Origin: Anastatus disparis
Lineage: Eukaryota; Arthropoda; Insecta; Hymenoptera; Eupelmidae
DNA length: 64,000 nt
Direction: 5' to 3'
Assembly (NCBI GenBank): GCA_017163975.1
Contig: JAFFSR010000227.1
Location: forward strand, 2,976,001-3,040,000
Made by a program: the position numbers and the translations under genes. Shown one piece after another: positions 1 through 14,070 of the stretch; within the stretch, counting starts at the first letter, position 1, and every line of letters starts with the position of its first letter. The notes below the pieces were generated by a model that was not told the origin of the DNA, did no database searches, and saw only the letters and a program-made list of their open reading frames with translations.

Positions 1-414
1 ATGCTTTTATAATCTTGATAAAAATTAAGAGAAAAAAATTTATTCACCACCATATTAAGCAAACAATATTTTTAAAAATGACTTTATACATTGCACAAAA
101 GATTAAAAAAAAAAAATTTAATTATCTTAATTTCCCTAAAAATAGTAGTTCCAGATATTTATTTTGACTTTCTCATTAAAATTTTCTAAAAAATGTATAT
201 AAATACCCCCATGGAAAAAAGAGGAAAAAAAAACCATTATTTGAATTTTAATAGCAATTTATCTTAAAAACAGCGCGCGCATAAAACGAGCCTCATCCCG
301 TCTCTCGGCTATTTTCTTTAATTTTAATAAGCTCTTAATTATCATTCTAATAATTTCTCACAAACAAAGTGAAAATCCCATTAAGCGAAAAATATGCTCA
401 TTCCGTTAAGGCGA

Positions 415-431
415 CTCTCTCTCTCTCTCTC
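415..431. repeat. (CT)n microsatellite
   Basis: About eight uninterrupted CT units inside a pyrimidine-rich stretch. Confidence 0.9.
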
Positions 432-2115
432 GGAAAATACTCTCATAATTATTCATTTTCAAGATTAGCCGGATTTCAAACGCTCGCTTCTTTCTCTCTT
501 TTTTTTACGTGCACACATACATACCTGTACATGTATATACGTATATACATTATTTTTGCTCAAGTATTTAAGGAATGCCCTTTTCGTGCTTGGTTGAAAT
601 AAAGCTCGTTTTTACAATTCGCTGGTCTGCGCGGGAAAAGTAGTGGGACAGAGGCTGGGTACTATAAGAGCGACAAAAGTTTTGAAAAGCTGCTATTCTT
701 CTTGTTATACGAAGCTCAAAATCCGGAATTCGTTGCGATTATCTTACGCTTTTTCTATATCTTTCAGCTCATTCTCTTTTTTTTCTTTTATTTTTTATTC
801 CATATCTCTCTTTTTCATTCCTTTTCATTTTCGCAGGATAAGAGAGGAAATTCCGGCGAACACTAGCTTTTACCTTGGAACCAAACAAAGGGTACATCGT
901 TTTCCAAAAAAAAAGAAGGAAAAAAGAACGAGAGAAAAGGAGAAGTACGCGATTCTAGTACTTTCTAAGAAATGGATAAATTTGGTGCTTTTTAGTTTGA
1001 AACGAGAAACGAGGTGGAATAAGAAGACGCGGGGGTTATCAAAGTCTCTCGACAATTTTTACTCTTTGCGGATTATATTATCGAGTCGCTAAAGGAACGA
1101 CAAGGAAAGTCGTTAAGAAAGTCGTTGTGAAAATCCAAGCTAAAATTTAAATTCGGTTCGTAACGTCCAAAAAGCTTCTATAGATAGTAAGAATATGCGA
1201 ACTTCGTTCGCAAAAAAAGAAAGAAAAGAATAATAGTCGGTAATAGAGACAAGTGAAGAGCTAAGAAATTACTTTAAGTATAAGAATGGCTGGAAAGTGT
1301 GAGAACATTGCTAAAAGCAATCGAAGTTGAGCAAGAAAAAATAATGAGGTTTAAGGGTAGGTTAAGAAAAAAAAAACGATTGATAAAAAAAAAGAGAGTA
1401 AGAAAGAATAATAAAATCGATGATTCGCGTGCTTGTGAAAAAAAAAGTTCTTTTCGGGCAATTTAACTATCTTAATAAGACTATTTTCTTTTTGTTGGAT
1501 TTTTCAAAGAAATGGTCTAACAAAAGAATTCAATAATTTTAGTAAAGTATTAAAGAAATTGAATGTTATAAAACATCTGATAGAAATAAAATAACATGTA
1601 ATTTGTTTATTATTCAAAAACACTATTATTATCAATCGATACAAATAATTTTCAAATCTTTACATTAATGACTGTTTGATGTTTAAAATTAATATCTTAA
1701 TTAAAAGCAATAAAAGTCTATTATCGAAATAAAGTGCTAAGGAAAACAAGCTCAAGTATCACCTCTTCAGTTCACAACAATAAGTAAGCTCAACCCTACG
1801 AGAAGACCAGACTCTTAAAAAGAAACTAGAGCAAAGCAAGTTACTCCCATCAAAGTACTCGAACAAAAAAAAAAAAGGAGGAAGGAGTAGAGAATAGACC
1901 AGAAGTACAAAAAGAAGCTGAGAAAAATCGAAAGCTTATGCAGACGCGATAAAGATAGGTAAAAGAGACTTTTCTTTACTATGGGCCATCTTTACCGAGA
2001 AAGAAGCTTTAAAAATAAAAAGAGAAGAAAAAAAAAAAGAGAAACAAGAAGAAGTTTTTGGCCGCAGCTAGCTCTTTCTCTCCTAGGAATTATAAACAAA
2101 TGGTTCGCGCTGTTG

Positions 2116-2150
2116 GAGAAGAAGAAGAAGAAGAAGAAGGAGGAGGAGAG
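2116..2150. repeat. (GAA)n/(GGA)n compound microsatellite
   Basis: About seven GAA units run directly into three or four GGA units. The repeat lies within a roughly 400-bp purine-rich tract and explains the Glu/Lys-rich and Phe/Ser-rich open frames on the two strands. Confidence 0.9.
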
Positions 2151-2883
2151 AAGAGAAAAAGAAGAAGAGGAAGAGAGAAACTGTACGAAACGACACGCCA
2201 TTCGGGCTCTCAGTTACGAGGTACTTGGACCAACTCTCAAGCTATCCCAACCGTTAACGTCAAGGGAAAGGGGAATGTAAAGTGAGAAAGAGAAAGAGAA
2301 CTTGCGGTTCACTCCCGGTAGCTATAGCACCTTCTCTACAGCTGCATAATTTCTATCCAGCACGGGAATACTTTGTTAGAGGATTGTATTTGTATATAGA
2401 AGGTGTAAGGCACTGTGGAGCTCTTATGTGGCTTCTACTCTTTTTTTTTTCTCTGATAACTCCCATGCGGTTGGTATTTCATAAGATGATATGATGTAAT
2501 TTTAGTACCTATATATATATATAAACATGTTATTGGGAATTTAATGATTCTTAGAGAAATCGAAGCTTGGTTAAAAGCTTTGGTAGTTATTGATTGCTAA
2601 TCAATTTCTATTTCAGTGAATTTTAATTTTTTGTGAAGTATTTTTTTATCATAACAAATGTTATTATGAAAATTTAATATGAAAAACATAAAATAACATT
2701 AAAATTAAAGTAATTTTTATGCATTTAAAGTAAATTTTACCCGTTTTAAAATTTAATGTTTTTAAATAAGGCAAAAATTTATAAACTAATCCGAAATTAT
2801 TGAGATAATTAATTAAATAAAAAATAAATTAAATCTCAACTAATGAAACCAACGGAATATAAATCGATAAGTATTTTTTTTTT

Positions 2884-3079
2884 TAATTTTATTTAACGTC
2901 GCTGTATTTATGCCATCATTGCGATACTAATTAGCGACCGAGGTTATTAATGTGTTTGTGAACAAAGCACATGTAATTTACAGTGGTGCTTGTATCAATC
3001 GGCTGCCCAGAGCGAGATTCGAACTCGAGACCCCGAGATTACGAATCTATAGCCCTACCGACTGAGCCACTAAGACCTC
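2884..3079 (-). mobile_element. tRNA-derived SINE, copy 1
   Basis: This is a short interspersed element, read on the minus strand. A polymerase-III A box (complement of CCGACTGAGCCA, 3058-3069) and B box (complement of GATTCGAACTC, 3016-3026) lie in a tRNA-like head. A ~110-bp unrelated body follows and ends in the motif CAGCGACGTTAAATAAAA. The element is non-autonomous: such SINEs are transcribed by polymerase III and copied by the reverse transcriptase of a partner LINE, which is not present here. The copy is full-length but diverged from the others, for example in the anticodon-stem region. No convincing target-site duplication can be picked out from the AT-rich flanks. Confidence 0.9.
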
Positions 3080-6000
3080 ATCTAGAATAATATTTATCGA
3101 TTAATGTAAACTATGATAGGGAAAAATAACCTAGAGAAAAAGATATTGATTTTGAAAGTCTAATTTGCAGAACTTAAATATATAATGAAAAAAAAAAATG
3201 AAGTTCCACTAAAAAAAACTTTGGCTTTCCAATTGAAATTTTACCCTCTGGTAGAGAAGCTTTGTTTCAATAAAACGAAAAACTATTGCTATTTAGTTTT
3301 TGAAGTAGAAATCTATATTTAGCTTCAGAATCCGAAAATGCAATTTTTTAAAAATACCCGAGTAAAAATGTGGGCTTGTTCCTGTATATGCGTGGTTGTG
3401 TGTGCGTGTAGATGTGGTTAACCTACTGCTGCTTAAAAACTATTCAACAATCTCGCTCTTAATTTCACACAAAAGTTAAGTTCAATTATTTAGGAAAGAT
3501 TTGAAGATTTCAAGAATTTTTAAAGCTATTTTAATGATTTTTTAAAAAGTAAAGAATCTATTTTCTTGATTACCGTGATAATTTAGGTAATGTAAATTTT
3601 ACTGAAGTATATTTACTAATGTTTTTATAATTTTAAAATAAAACAGGATTCTTTAAAACAACTTTTAATGTAGAAGTCTTTATATAGCTAATTATAATAT
3701 TTGCAGGAATGATTAACCTGCTTTACTTTTTATTTGTTTCATTGCAAACATCGAAATTTCGTATGTGCATGTAAATTTAATTTAAGATTTTTTTGGTGTC
3801 CAGTTAAATGAATTTTTAGCTTGTGCTTTGTATAATTAAATACATTTTCGTTAAATCACAAACTTGGTATTGTGTGTAAATAAAAAAAAAAAATAACATC
3901 ATGTAAAGATGCGTAGATTTAAGAATATTTTTTTCGATTTTTATATTAATTTGAATTTGAATAGTCCATATTGAGAATCTTTGCCTTACAAATGAAATAA
4001 TTAAAGCATTTTAAGAATTTAAAATGCTATATGCCATTTATTTGTTAAAATGTAAAATTTTAAGGGACTAAATATGACTTTCATAAATGAAAAAAATTAA
4101 CTTTACTTAAATGATTCGCATTTTACAAATTGATCGATCTTTACAAGAAAGCATCGTATCAAAGCATTTTGCAAAATTTTTATTTATTTAATGAAAAAGG
4201 ATATATTTAAAATTGCAATTAATCTCTATAAAAACAACAAAAATGATATTTGATATCAGCATTGATTGTGAAATATTATATTTTGCAGTAAATTGAAACT
4301 ACAGAGTTCATTGGACATGATTGATTTGATTACAAAGTTAATAAATTATTATGGATTGTTGTTTAATTGTTTATACTATTATTGATAATCAATATAAATA
4401 AAAGTTTTCGAATATTGAATTTCACTTATAAATCGCTCCGTTTCAGTTATCAATAATAATTTAGAGCATTGAAAATAATAAAATGTCAATTAAGTTACAA
4501 CCTTCAATTTTTTTTTCAATAATCTTTGATATAATTAAAAATATATTTCAACAAAAATTTTAAAATGCGAAAACTTTACAATTCTATTAGCATTTGAGAA
4601 CTTTTCATTTCATACTTAAATTTTGAAAATTTAAGGATAAATGTAAGAAGTAACAATATTATTCAAAACTTAAAGAAAAACTTAAATTTTAAAATTGCAT
4701 TCGGTTGTAAATTACAAGTCCAATTAATAATAATGCAGTTATAATCGTTATGGTATCCTTTAATAAACTACCATTTTCCTTTTAACATTTATATTGCGGT
4801 AATGTATCTCATGAAATATTCACGCCACTTGATCATTGGAATAAGATGTACAAGCAATTGAAGAAAATTACAGCGAATAATAATGAACGATTTTCCTGAC
4901 CCGTTTTATTTCTTTTCTTTTTTTTTTTTCTCTCCTTTTGTATATCTTACACGGTATCAGCATTATCATTATAACTGTAACATTAAAGCGTACATCTCCA
5001 GTGGGTTATAAACGAATTTCAAGATCGAGCTTTACGAGCTGACGAAAGGTACTTGAGAAAAAAACTTTTTACTCTCCTTTTTTTTTTTTAAAGAAACCCA
5101 CCAACAGAGAATTGAGTTAATTCATAGAACACGATCTTTCAATTTATATTTACGATTGCATTTAACAATTATCCTTCTCCGTCTCCTTCATCTTGTTTGT
5201 TTTAAAGGAGACAAAAAACGCGGAAGCCCGAGTCGTGTCAATTTAGTTTTTAAGATAAATATGCGAGTATAGTTTTGTTTATTTTGAAATTTTTTTTAAT
5301 TAGTTAAGAAGTTAATGCTAATGATAAGCGGACTTTTAAAGCACAAGTTCATTTAAATTTATAATTTCTGGGTCACGAGGAGCTGGCAGTTATTAAAAAG
5401 AAAATGTTGACGTACAGATTATTGCCTTGTTATTCAGCTGATAAATTATGCATTTCTTAATAATCGTATTTATTGCTACTTCATTTTTCTTTTAATTTAA
5501 TTAAATATTAAATTTTATTTAATTGAAATTTCTTTAATTCTTTAGTGGTATAAAATATAATGTCACGTGAATGAAAAATTATTTTTGCCATTAGTCACGA
5601 CGCATGTTTAAAATGAAGGGTAAATGGATCGAGTTTCAAACTATTTATAATTTTTTCTAATAGATAATAATATACTTAGAAAAAATAAAATAGAACCTAT
5701 TTAATTTCAAATTATATTCTAAAAATTTTCAGAAAATTTAAATATAAACTATACAGGAATATTAATTATTTTAATAAGTAGAAATTAACGTTTCATATTT
5801 TATTTGTGTTTTTTTTTTTTTTTTCATTTTTCACTTGTCACAACATCGGCCAAAATAAAAATTATATTCATATTTAAAATTTAAATAACATTATTTATTT
5901 TATATTTACTTTTCAAACAAAACAATTTTCACAGACTTTATTTATTTTAAATATCAAAGTTTATTGTAAATAAATAAAAAAAAAGCTTAATAGAAAACGA

Positions 6001-8779
6001 TTTTAAACTCATTACTAAACAACTCTGAACCTCATCTCTTCCTCTATCTCGGCGTAATCAAATAGTTTCTCGTCAAAATCATCCGAGCGTACATCCAATA
6101 ATTATTTGTTCCAACGAGTTGTATTTCCGCGGCATTTGTACACGTCTAGAATCTCAGAAGAAGAAGGAAAAAAAAATAAAGTAAGCCTCGCGCGTTCTCG
6201 CGCGTCTATAACGGAAGGAGAATCAATATAAGAGTTCCGTTGATATCAATGAAAGCGCGTATATATATACAAGAGAAGAGAGGGTTTGTTAGTTCGTAAA
6301 AGCAAGTCAAGAACTTCCCTTGTCTTACCACGCATTTATCCTTTTTTCCTCTCTCTCTCTCCCCCCTTTTATTTCTTTCTTTCCTTCTAAAAACTGATAC
6401 ATTCGATACGTATCGACGTTTATTTTTTTTTTCCTTTCTTACTGTCTTGCCTTTTTTCTCTTTGGCTTTTAGTGCTATTTTTCATCCTCCATATCTTAAG
6501 GGCCGATCGCATGTCAGTAGTACAAATGAAAGCAAGAAAAAAAAGGGAGGAAAAAAAAAGAAGTATCGTGCCACCCTTCAATGGTTACAAAAATAATAGT
6601 GGATACTTTTTTTTCTCCTTTTTTTTTTCTCTGACTCCAACCTTATTATTACTGGTTCTTTTCTGTTAAGAATCTAACAGGCGTTGATAGGAAATGCTTA
6701 TCTTTTTTTTTTTGATCATCGTATCCCAACAAGAAAAGCACGAGATTTCACTTGTTAAGGAAATATTTTGTCTTTTGTGTATATATAAATTTAATGCTGA
6801 TTCATAGTAATAAGAAGTACGCTTAATATTTGAAGGTATACCATACAGGAAGCGTAAAAGTTTATGTTGGAAATTAGCCGGAGTTACTGATGAGGGTAGC
6901 GACAGATTGGTTAGTGACATTACTAATTACTGTTATAAAGTTGCTTGAAAGCTCGATGAAATATCAGAGACAACGTCGTTAAAATCTATATGTATGGTGC
7001 GAGAATATGATTAAAAATTTATCAACTTCACTATTATGCGTTTAAATATTAATGATACACCGAGGCAAATATTTTAGTAAATATCACAGTTTTACCTTGG
7101 TCATGTAGAAGCATAGTAGCATAATACATGTTGTTGCTATAAAAAAACAAAAAAAAAAACAGAAAAAATTACTGTTTTAAAAGTTAGTTTTCAAAATATT
7201 TATTCAAAGTTCAAAGTATTCGATTGAATGTTTCGTATTGAAACAGTAACTTTTCCTTTTTTCTTTTTAACAATAATATAGATATGTGCATAATGTATGT
7301 TTCCACATGAACAAGTAAAACAATAATTTTTACTATAATTTTCTTTTCCGTGTAAAATTAATACTTTGATTACAGAAAAAAATATTGAAAAAAAACGTTT
7401 ATTTGTATTATTTATTGTAATTATTCATTCATTAAATACATACAGATTAATTAAATTAAACGCATCCTGAAATTATAAATGATATTCAAATAACGTCAAT
7501 CCTGCAAAATTAAAATAGTCATAAGGTTATATAATTTCAGCATCTAATTATCAACAAATTTATATTATTAATTTATAATTACATAACAAAGATCAAAATA
7601 GAAATGTTCAACGTTGAGCAGCATAATTACATGTATACAGCTCGCGTCCCTTAGGGTATTATAATTAGAATCATAATGGTTAACAATTGTTGATATTTTG
7701 TAATTAAATACCTAATTACGAAAAATTAATTAATTTTATTTAAAAATCAGCTGACAGAGTTAACTTTTTTCATTTGATCAATTTCAACAAAATTAGTTTA
7801 AACGTAGAAAAATTTATCAAAATTTAAGTAGGTACATTAAATATTTTACGAATCACTTTATACAGCGAGGGAGGGAAAAAAAATTTGTTCAAATTAAAAT
7901 AACGATTCGACATCAAAAAAACTTTTTTATTTTACAAATTTTCGTACCTCAAACGTATTTGGCTTTCTATAAATCACCATAGAAGCGCTTTAATCAAAGG
8001 CCCGTCAACTGACTGAGAGTTTCTGTGATCAATCTTAACAAGCTCTGTTATATATACGTACGAGGAAAATTTTGTCGACAAAGTGTAGAAAAAAAACAGT
8101 GCTTGCACTCGTTTAGCCTAAAGCTTTACTATATTCATATATATGATGTATAAACGTGTGTATATATGTATAGGAAATACGTTAAACGAAGCGAAAGGAA
8201 GGTCGTGTCATGAAAAAAATTTGGGATAGCAGTAGTAGCTCATTAACCGAAACGTACCGGCATGAAAAATGTGTGTGTATATATGCGAATTGCAAAAAGT
8301 GTAAAGGATAGAGAGGAAAATAAAGAAAAAAAAGCTCGTGTTCTCTTGGCGCGTAAAAACGGAAAAGTCCTTCAATAATTGGCAGTTTAAATGTTAAGGA
8401 AGACAAAATGTAGCGAGAGTACTTTTTAAAAGAAGTACAAGTATAAAAGGTACACTTCCATTCTAAGTCACTACACAAAGAATGAGGAAACAAGTCTTTT
8501 TCTTTATTTTTTCCTCCTTTTTTTTTAATTTTTTTTTTTTTTTGCTTACAGCTATCTTTCGGCATATCTTTGCTTTTCTTTCAGAGGCTCGTCTTCATTT
8601 GCCTTCTCTTTTGCACTTTACGCTCATTGTCTTTTATCTTTCGTGAAAGATGATTGCTTCATTCTAGTTTTTCTTCTCTTTTTTTTCTTTACCTTGCGTC
8701 GGGAGAGCGTCAAAGATACAATGTTACTTTTATTATAAATTGCTGACACGTTTGTAAGACACGCTTTTAAGATGATTGT

Positions 8780-8796
8780 TATATATATATATATAT
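8780..8796. repeat. (AT)n microsatellite
   Basis: About eight AT units. Confidence 0.9.
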
Positions 8797-9179
8797 TCTT
8801 TTGAAAATTTTCAAGTAAGTTTTTTATTAAAATTTTCATTGAATACTTTTTAATATCATTTTAATAACTTTAATATTTTTCGAAAGGATGTTTAATCAAA
8901 CTTAATATTCAAGTTTCAATTTAAGTAGAATTAATGACCTAAAAACAAATAATATTACAATTTAAAATACATAATTTTTTTAAAAATCGGATTAAGCGAC
9001 TGACTTTTTTTTAGTAACCTTTACTTTTTTGAAACTAGTTACAAGTTTTTATTTTGTAATTTATATTGCAGTCTAAGAAACATTTAAAAATTTTAAATAT
9101 TAAATTGATGTATTAGCAACATTGTTTAATGAATGTGCATAGAAAATGCACTCACGAGTGTTTGTTATTAAAACACAAG

Positions 9180-9230
9180 CTTTTTTCATTAGTGCGCTAA
9201 CGTAACATTTAACGCACTAGTGTGAAAAAG
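9180..9230. repeat. Short inverted repeat (hairpin)
   Basis: The left arm ends in CATTAGTGCG (to 9195) and the right arm begins CGCACTAGTGTG (from 9213). Both are bounded on the outside by T or A runs. The arms pair over about 14 bases with one mismatch and a two-base bulge, around a 17-base loop. No product is recognised. Confidence 0.55.
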
Positions 9231-12200
9231 TAGAGTTTCTTAAGATGCCTGAATAGTATTTATTGCGTTATAAATATAAGAATTTTTTATAGTAATTAAT
9301 TCTTTATAATAAATAAAAATAAATATGAATATAAAATATAAAAAATTCTAATATCCTTTTTTTTCTTTACAGGTATGTATCATTTGGTTTGAATATCATG
9401 ATGCTGGTTGCAATATTACATTCAGTTTATAAGTATAAGCATGACTTGTATTATTAAAATTAGAATAATTATTTTTAAACGTCATAAATTTTTAACGAAA
9501 TTTCGTATATTTTAATATGAAAAGTAACTTTTTATTAACTTTTACTTCTAAAAAATATCGTTTAAATTAAAAAACAAATTTTAAAACATCCAGAATATAT
9601 TAAACTTTTGAAACAAACTATTTTAACCGTATATCCGTCTATCCGACCGTACATTATTTTCAACTAAAAATAGTTGATTAAAAAATCGATAGATCATCCA
9701 CGCAAATCCTTTAATATTCCAGCGTTAAAAAGTATGCCAGGAATAATAGGATAGTCAGAGCGCGAGGACGTTTAAAAGCCCCGACAAGCATATAAGTATA
9801 TTAAACATATGTAAATGAGTTCTAGTTCACTCGGTAAACATGTTACCTTCTCTTGGTTTACCGAACAATTTAATTTCTAGCCTACGCTGTACGGGGGGGA
9901 GGAACGTTAAGTTGCCTTTTAGCGTAGCCGCATCTGCGCCATAAGCGTGCAAAAATAAAAAGCTTTCCAACTCGTAAAATGAATGAACTCACGCACGTAT
10001 AGTCTTTTCTTTTACACGCGTACATGCACACACGGCCGTGCATATTTAAAGTCTCGTGGTAGTAGTGTTAGACAGAAGAAAAAAAAATAGAAGAGAAGAA
10101 ATTACAGGTGCGGCAAACGTTGCGTCAAAGCCTAGGTATGATTGTGGAAAAAAATCCGTGGTTGTATGGAGAGATAGACGGGAAGAAACAATGCGTCGAG
10201 AGGTTTTTATTAAAAAGGACGATTGCGATATTATCTCAAAGCTTTTGTTGTTGGCTTGGTGTATAAGGCAAGTCGAGAAGGAGACAAACAGCAGGAAAAA
10301 AAATGAACGTTTGTTGTTTCATATATGTGCGTTTGTTTGGGCTTTGAAAATAAAGCTTTTCTCGCAAATAAAAGCTTCGATTTTAAACTACGATTATATT
10401 TTTACCAAAAATCAAAAATATTACTTTTTTTTATGTAATTGTAATTTGAATTTTAATTCTAATTTCAAACGATGTTACTTTTTGTTTTTAAAAATTTTCA
10501 ACTATAACTAAAGTAACTTTGATTGATCAATATTTTAGTTTTTTTTGTGTGTATGATATTTGGATTTCAATAAATAACAAAAATTTTCATTTTCCACATG
10601 ACATAACTAAAAAGTTATACATCTGAATATTTGAAAACATTGATTATTTTCATTTTTAGTTATTAATTTTTTCAGGATTCCCAATCATCTTTTGACAGTC
10701 GTTATAATAGTTTTCCGGTATATGCTATGTGAATATTGAAAATTCAAGTTCTTTTTATTTGGATTTTACTGAAATTAATATAATCCATCAAAGACTGGTC
10801 ATTTTTGAATATTTTATACTTCGAATGACTATCTGATATTATCCGATGCAAATCTTGATGTAATCTATTTTTTACTTCGGTAAAAATATTTTTTTATCGA
10901 TAAAAAAATGAAATTAATTAATATAAACAACTGGCCGAACTAGCATGTCTTTGTAGTTTAAATTTGTGTAGATATTCTGATATCACATATTTTGGTTTTT
11001 ATTTTTAAAAAAACTGAACCAACCACTTTTTCATTTTCGAAAAAAATAAAATAATATATTGATTAATTTTTCTAAATAACAAGAAAAAAATAAAAGTTTA
11101 CGTTAATATCAAGCACTTAATATTTTAATTTTTAAATAAATATGATAATATCATGTTTGGAGAGCAAAATATTTGTTGACTTACATGTGTTCAAACCATC
11201 AGGAGTACATATAAATATATCTAAATAATAAAAGGATAGACATAAAGTTTGATGGTATAATTCACGCAAGGTGTGTAGAGTCAGGTCGAGGTCTCTCGAC
11301 GTTGGATGTTGCTTAGCTGCAGTATAGGAACCAAAGTGTAATCGATAGTAGCAGGTGCGGTCGTTTCTCTCTTTCGCTTCTGTCTATATAAACTTTCATG
11401 GTATAACGCGTCCTAGAAAAAAAAAAAAAGATTAAAAATATTTGATGAGATTTTTAATCTACAATGTGCATATGTATATGGATATGCGCTTGTATTTGTT
11501 TTTCAACGCAAATGTATATGTGTTTTTCTGAAAATATAAATGTGAGCATGTGTGTATAAATGTGGATGTGTAGGTATAACAATAAGGCCATTATATTTTT
11601 TTTAGTTCACGCACAGGACAATATGACGCTGATGCGTAAGGGTACGAGAGCTCGTAACATGTGTATTTGTAGGAGTTCAGGGAACGCTGGGTTACGCTAT
11701 AAACAAGCTAAATAATGTTTTTTTTTTTCCTTTTACATGTATATTTTAACTTTGGTTTTCTGCTTATATACGCGTATTTTTTTTTACCTAGAAAACTTTT
11801 ATTCTCTAGGTATGTGTACCATTTATTTTTTTTCCGAGATATATAGACGACTTTTTATAGCTTGGATATTATAAAACTGTAAAATACCGTGGGTAGTTGT
11901 ATTTTTAAAAATATTTTCATTTTAATTTTTGTGTTACAAAAATAACATGGAATAAAAAGTAATATCCATTGAGCCGAATAATATTTGTGACAAAAAAAAT
12001 TAGTAACAATTTAATTAAGCTTGAATAGGAATCTAATTAATAGTATATTATGCCATTTGGAAGCATATGATTTCTCTGAAAGTAAGATTCGAATTTTAAG
12101 CAAACAAAAAAAAATTCGGACAGTGAACACCTGAAAGAGAAATTGATTTTTCCATTATGTTGCATATAGTTCAATTCTATTACTCTTAAATAAGTAATGA

Positions 12201-12262
12201 AATTTTTTCAAATTGATTTAAGTTAAAAAAAATTATTTGAGATTCTATTTAATAAAATATAT

Positions 12263-12466
12263 TTTTTTAAATTTATTTAACGTCGCGTTATTTATACTAT
12301 CATTACAATGCTAATTAGCGACGGAGGTCGTTTCAGCATGTTTGTGAACAAAGCACATGTAATGTACATTGGTACTTGTATCAATCGGCCGCCGTGAGCG
12401 GGATTCGAACTCGAGACCCCGAGATTACGAATCCAACGCTGTACCGACTGAGCCACTGAAGACCTC
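12263..12466 (-). mobile_element. tRNA-derived SINE, copy 2
   Basis: Same family as the copy at 2.9 kb, also on the minus strand. The B box is the complement of GATTCGAACTC (12402-12412) and the A box is the complement of CCGACTGAGCCA (12444-12455). The body contains the family signature GCTAATTAGCGACGGAGGTCG and the CGACGTTAAATAAA-type end, with the internal CGTCGC motif slightly altered. An open frame read across it on the plus strand (12369-12557) is a by-product of the SINE and not a gene. A shared AAAATAT on both sides might be a short target duplication, but it is too AT-rich to trust. Confidence 0.9.
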
Positions 12467-13838
12467 AATTTTAAAATATCAAAATTATTTCATTCCTTAC
12501 TTTGTTCTCTATTTCAGTGGCAGGAATGTCTTATTTTTGGCCTACTCTTCGATTTAATAAAGTATTCACTACTTTTGAGCTGATAGTAAAACATAATTAA
12601 TTTAAAATTATAAAATTCTTTTTTAGTTAACATTTATTAAATATTTAAATATTTCGAAAAAAATTATAAATTTATTTATAAAACAAAATTATTAAAAAAT
12701 TTTTAATACCTTTACCACTTTTGTAGACGGAATAAAAAGTTATTTTCAAAAATATTTTTCTGTAGTTTTCAATTTAGCTTGATGATTTGAAGTCACATTT
12801 TAAAATTTAATATATGTAATGAGAGTCATATTACATTGGTAACATCCTAAAGTTAAAACTACTGCAATCAAGTGAAACTTAACTTTGAAAAGGAAAACTT
12901 TCATTAATGCAGCTTTAAGTAGAAAGAGAGTCGTCAAAGTCTCTTCATCAAGGTTTGAAAACAGCTTGTAGTTAAGTAGTACATAAATTATGGTTTGATT
13001 TGAGGTGTCTTTCAAGCCTAATTTTACACGTTTATCAATATTTTTATGCTTTTGTAATGTATTGATTTATTGATTATATGATATGTTTCCTAAATTAAAA
13101 AAAAAACATTTGCCTCATAATTCTCTTATTATTACTTTAATTGAATAATAAATATAAGCCTCTCAGAATTTTTCAATTTAAATAAATTAAAGTTTAGGTA
13201 TTAAAAAGAATATCTTGGTAATACTGCTCATATTTGAGCAAAAAAAAATTTTGCAAAATTATATTTTTCAATTTTTGATAATATATCTTCACTGTACAGT
13301 TAAGATATCTTTTATAATGATCTGATAAGACATTACATTTTTTGCAGCTGATGCAACATTTTTATCATTTGACTGTCAGTACATAAGCCCTGATCAGTAA
13401 ATTATAAATGTTTTTGATACTCTAAACTGGTTCACATAGAACTTTAGAACTATTTAAAGTTCCGAATAATAAAAATCAAATCATCAATTTATAAATAAAT
13501 GGTGATAGACTTTTTAAAAATTAAATTATTGTTTTATTTCTCCTTTTTTTTCTTCATGTAACAGTTATGCAGTGAAACAGATAGTAATCTAGATTAACAT
13601 GATACTAAAAATTTAATAAACAGATTATACGACAGCATTTCAAAAAATTCAGTATAATCTCCTTAAAATTTTAACAATTAATGCATAAAACCGACTTGAT
13701 AAGCTGTTCGCATAAATTCTCCAAAAAAAATCTCACTGTCCGAAAAAAGGGGGATGGGAGCACAAGAATGGCAGAGCTTAAAATTATCGGTGTCGTAATG
13801 AGTAGATACTTCATGTGCTTAAAACATTATCTACATTA

Positions 13839-13849
13839 CCCCCCCCCCC
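13839..13849. repeat. Poly-C run (11 bases)
   Basis: Eleven consecutive C residues, followed by TCCC. This is unusual in such AT-rich DNA. Confidence 0.95.
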
Positions 13850-14049
13850 TCCCTGTGCTCTGCATCGCCTCATCAAAACTACATAACAATCGAGAGGCTA
13901 AAGCTCTATATGCAGCATAAAAGCTCGGCAAAGCTTTTCCGTTTATATTCATATACGGGATTATTTCCGATGCAATATTTTGTATATGCGTTACAAAACT
14001 AGTATCTCTTTAGTCTTCTTTAATCCCCTTTACGCTCTTGACCATTATC

Positions 14050-14070
14050 CTCTCTCTCTCTCTCGCTCTC
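14050..14070. repeat. (CT)n microsatellite
   Basis: About ten CT units with one interruption (CG). Confidence 0.9.

Larger units (their letters stand above)
1..2883. other. AT-rich non-coding stretch with purine and pyrimidine tracts
   Basis: No gene is recognised. The top strand alternates between pyrimidine-rich DNA (about 410-540 and 740-840) and purine-rich DNA (about 900-1000, 1200-1460 and 1860-2290). The open frames here, including ones of 149 and 99 codons, are runs of Ser/Phe or Lys/Glu/Arg encoded by those tracts and show no domain. Several begin only at GTG or TTG. A CT repeat and a GAA/GGA repeat are listed separately, and a short AT repeat lies at 2511-2523. Confidence 0.7.
3080..12262. 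other. Gene-free AT-rich stretch
   Basis: No gene is recognised. The DNA is mostly AT-rich with long A and T runs, for example T16 at 5809-5824. Slightly more mixed, CpG-containing patches occur at about 6000-6310, 7920-8060, 9700-10060 and 11260-11420. The patch at 11260-11420 contains a TATATAAAC string near 11385 that resembles a TATA box, but nothing downstream supports a gene. Open frames of 127 codons (minus, 8182-8565) and 151 codons (plus, 10056-10511) look like chance frames in A/T-rich DNA. Confidence 0.65.

Noticed and set aside
2884..3079. tRNA gene
   Set aside because: The A and B boxes and tRNA-like head are present, but the anticodon stem pairs poorly, the same sequence recurs seven times, and each copy has a non-tRNA body. 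It is therefore a SINE. The same applies to the other six copies.
6666..6920. 84-codon minus-strand frame starting with ATG
   Set aside because: The composition is less skewed than most, but there is a poly-Lys run from a poly-T tract, no membrane or domain signature, and no transcript context. The evidence is too weak to call a gene.
11380..11395. TATATAAAC as a TATA-box promoter
   Set aside because: Such strings are common in this AT-rich DNA, and no transcript or coding start follows.
12369..12557. 62-codon plus-strand open frame
   Set aside because: Its first third is the antisense of SINE copy 2, and the rest is AT-rich sequence without features. It starts at an alternative codon near the SINE body.
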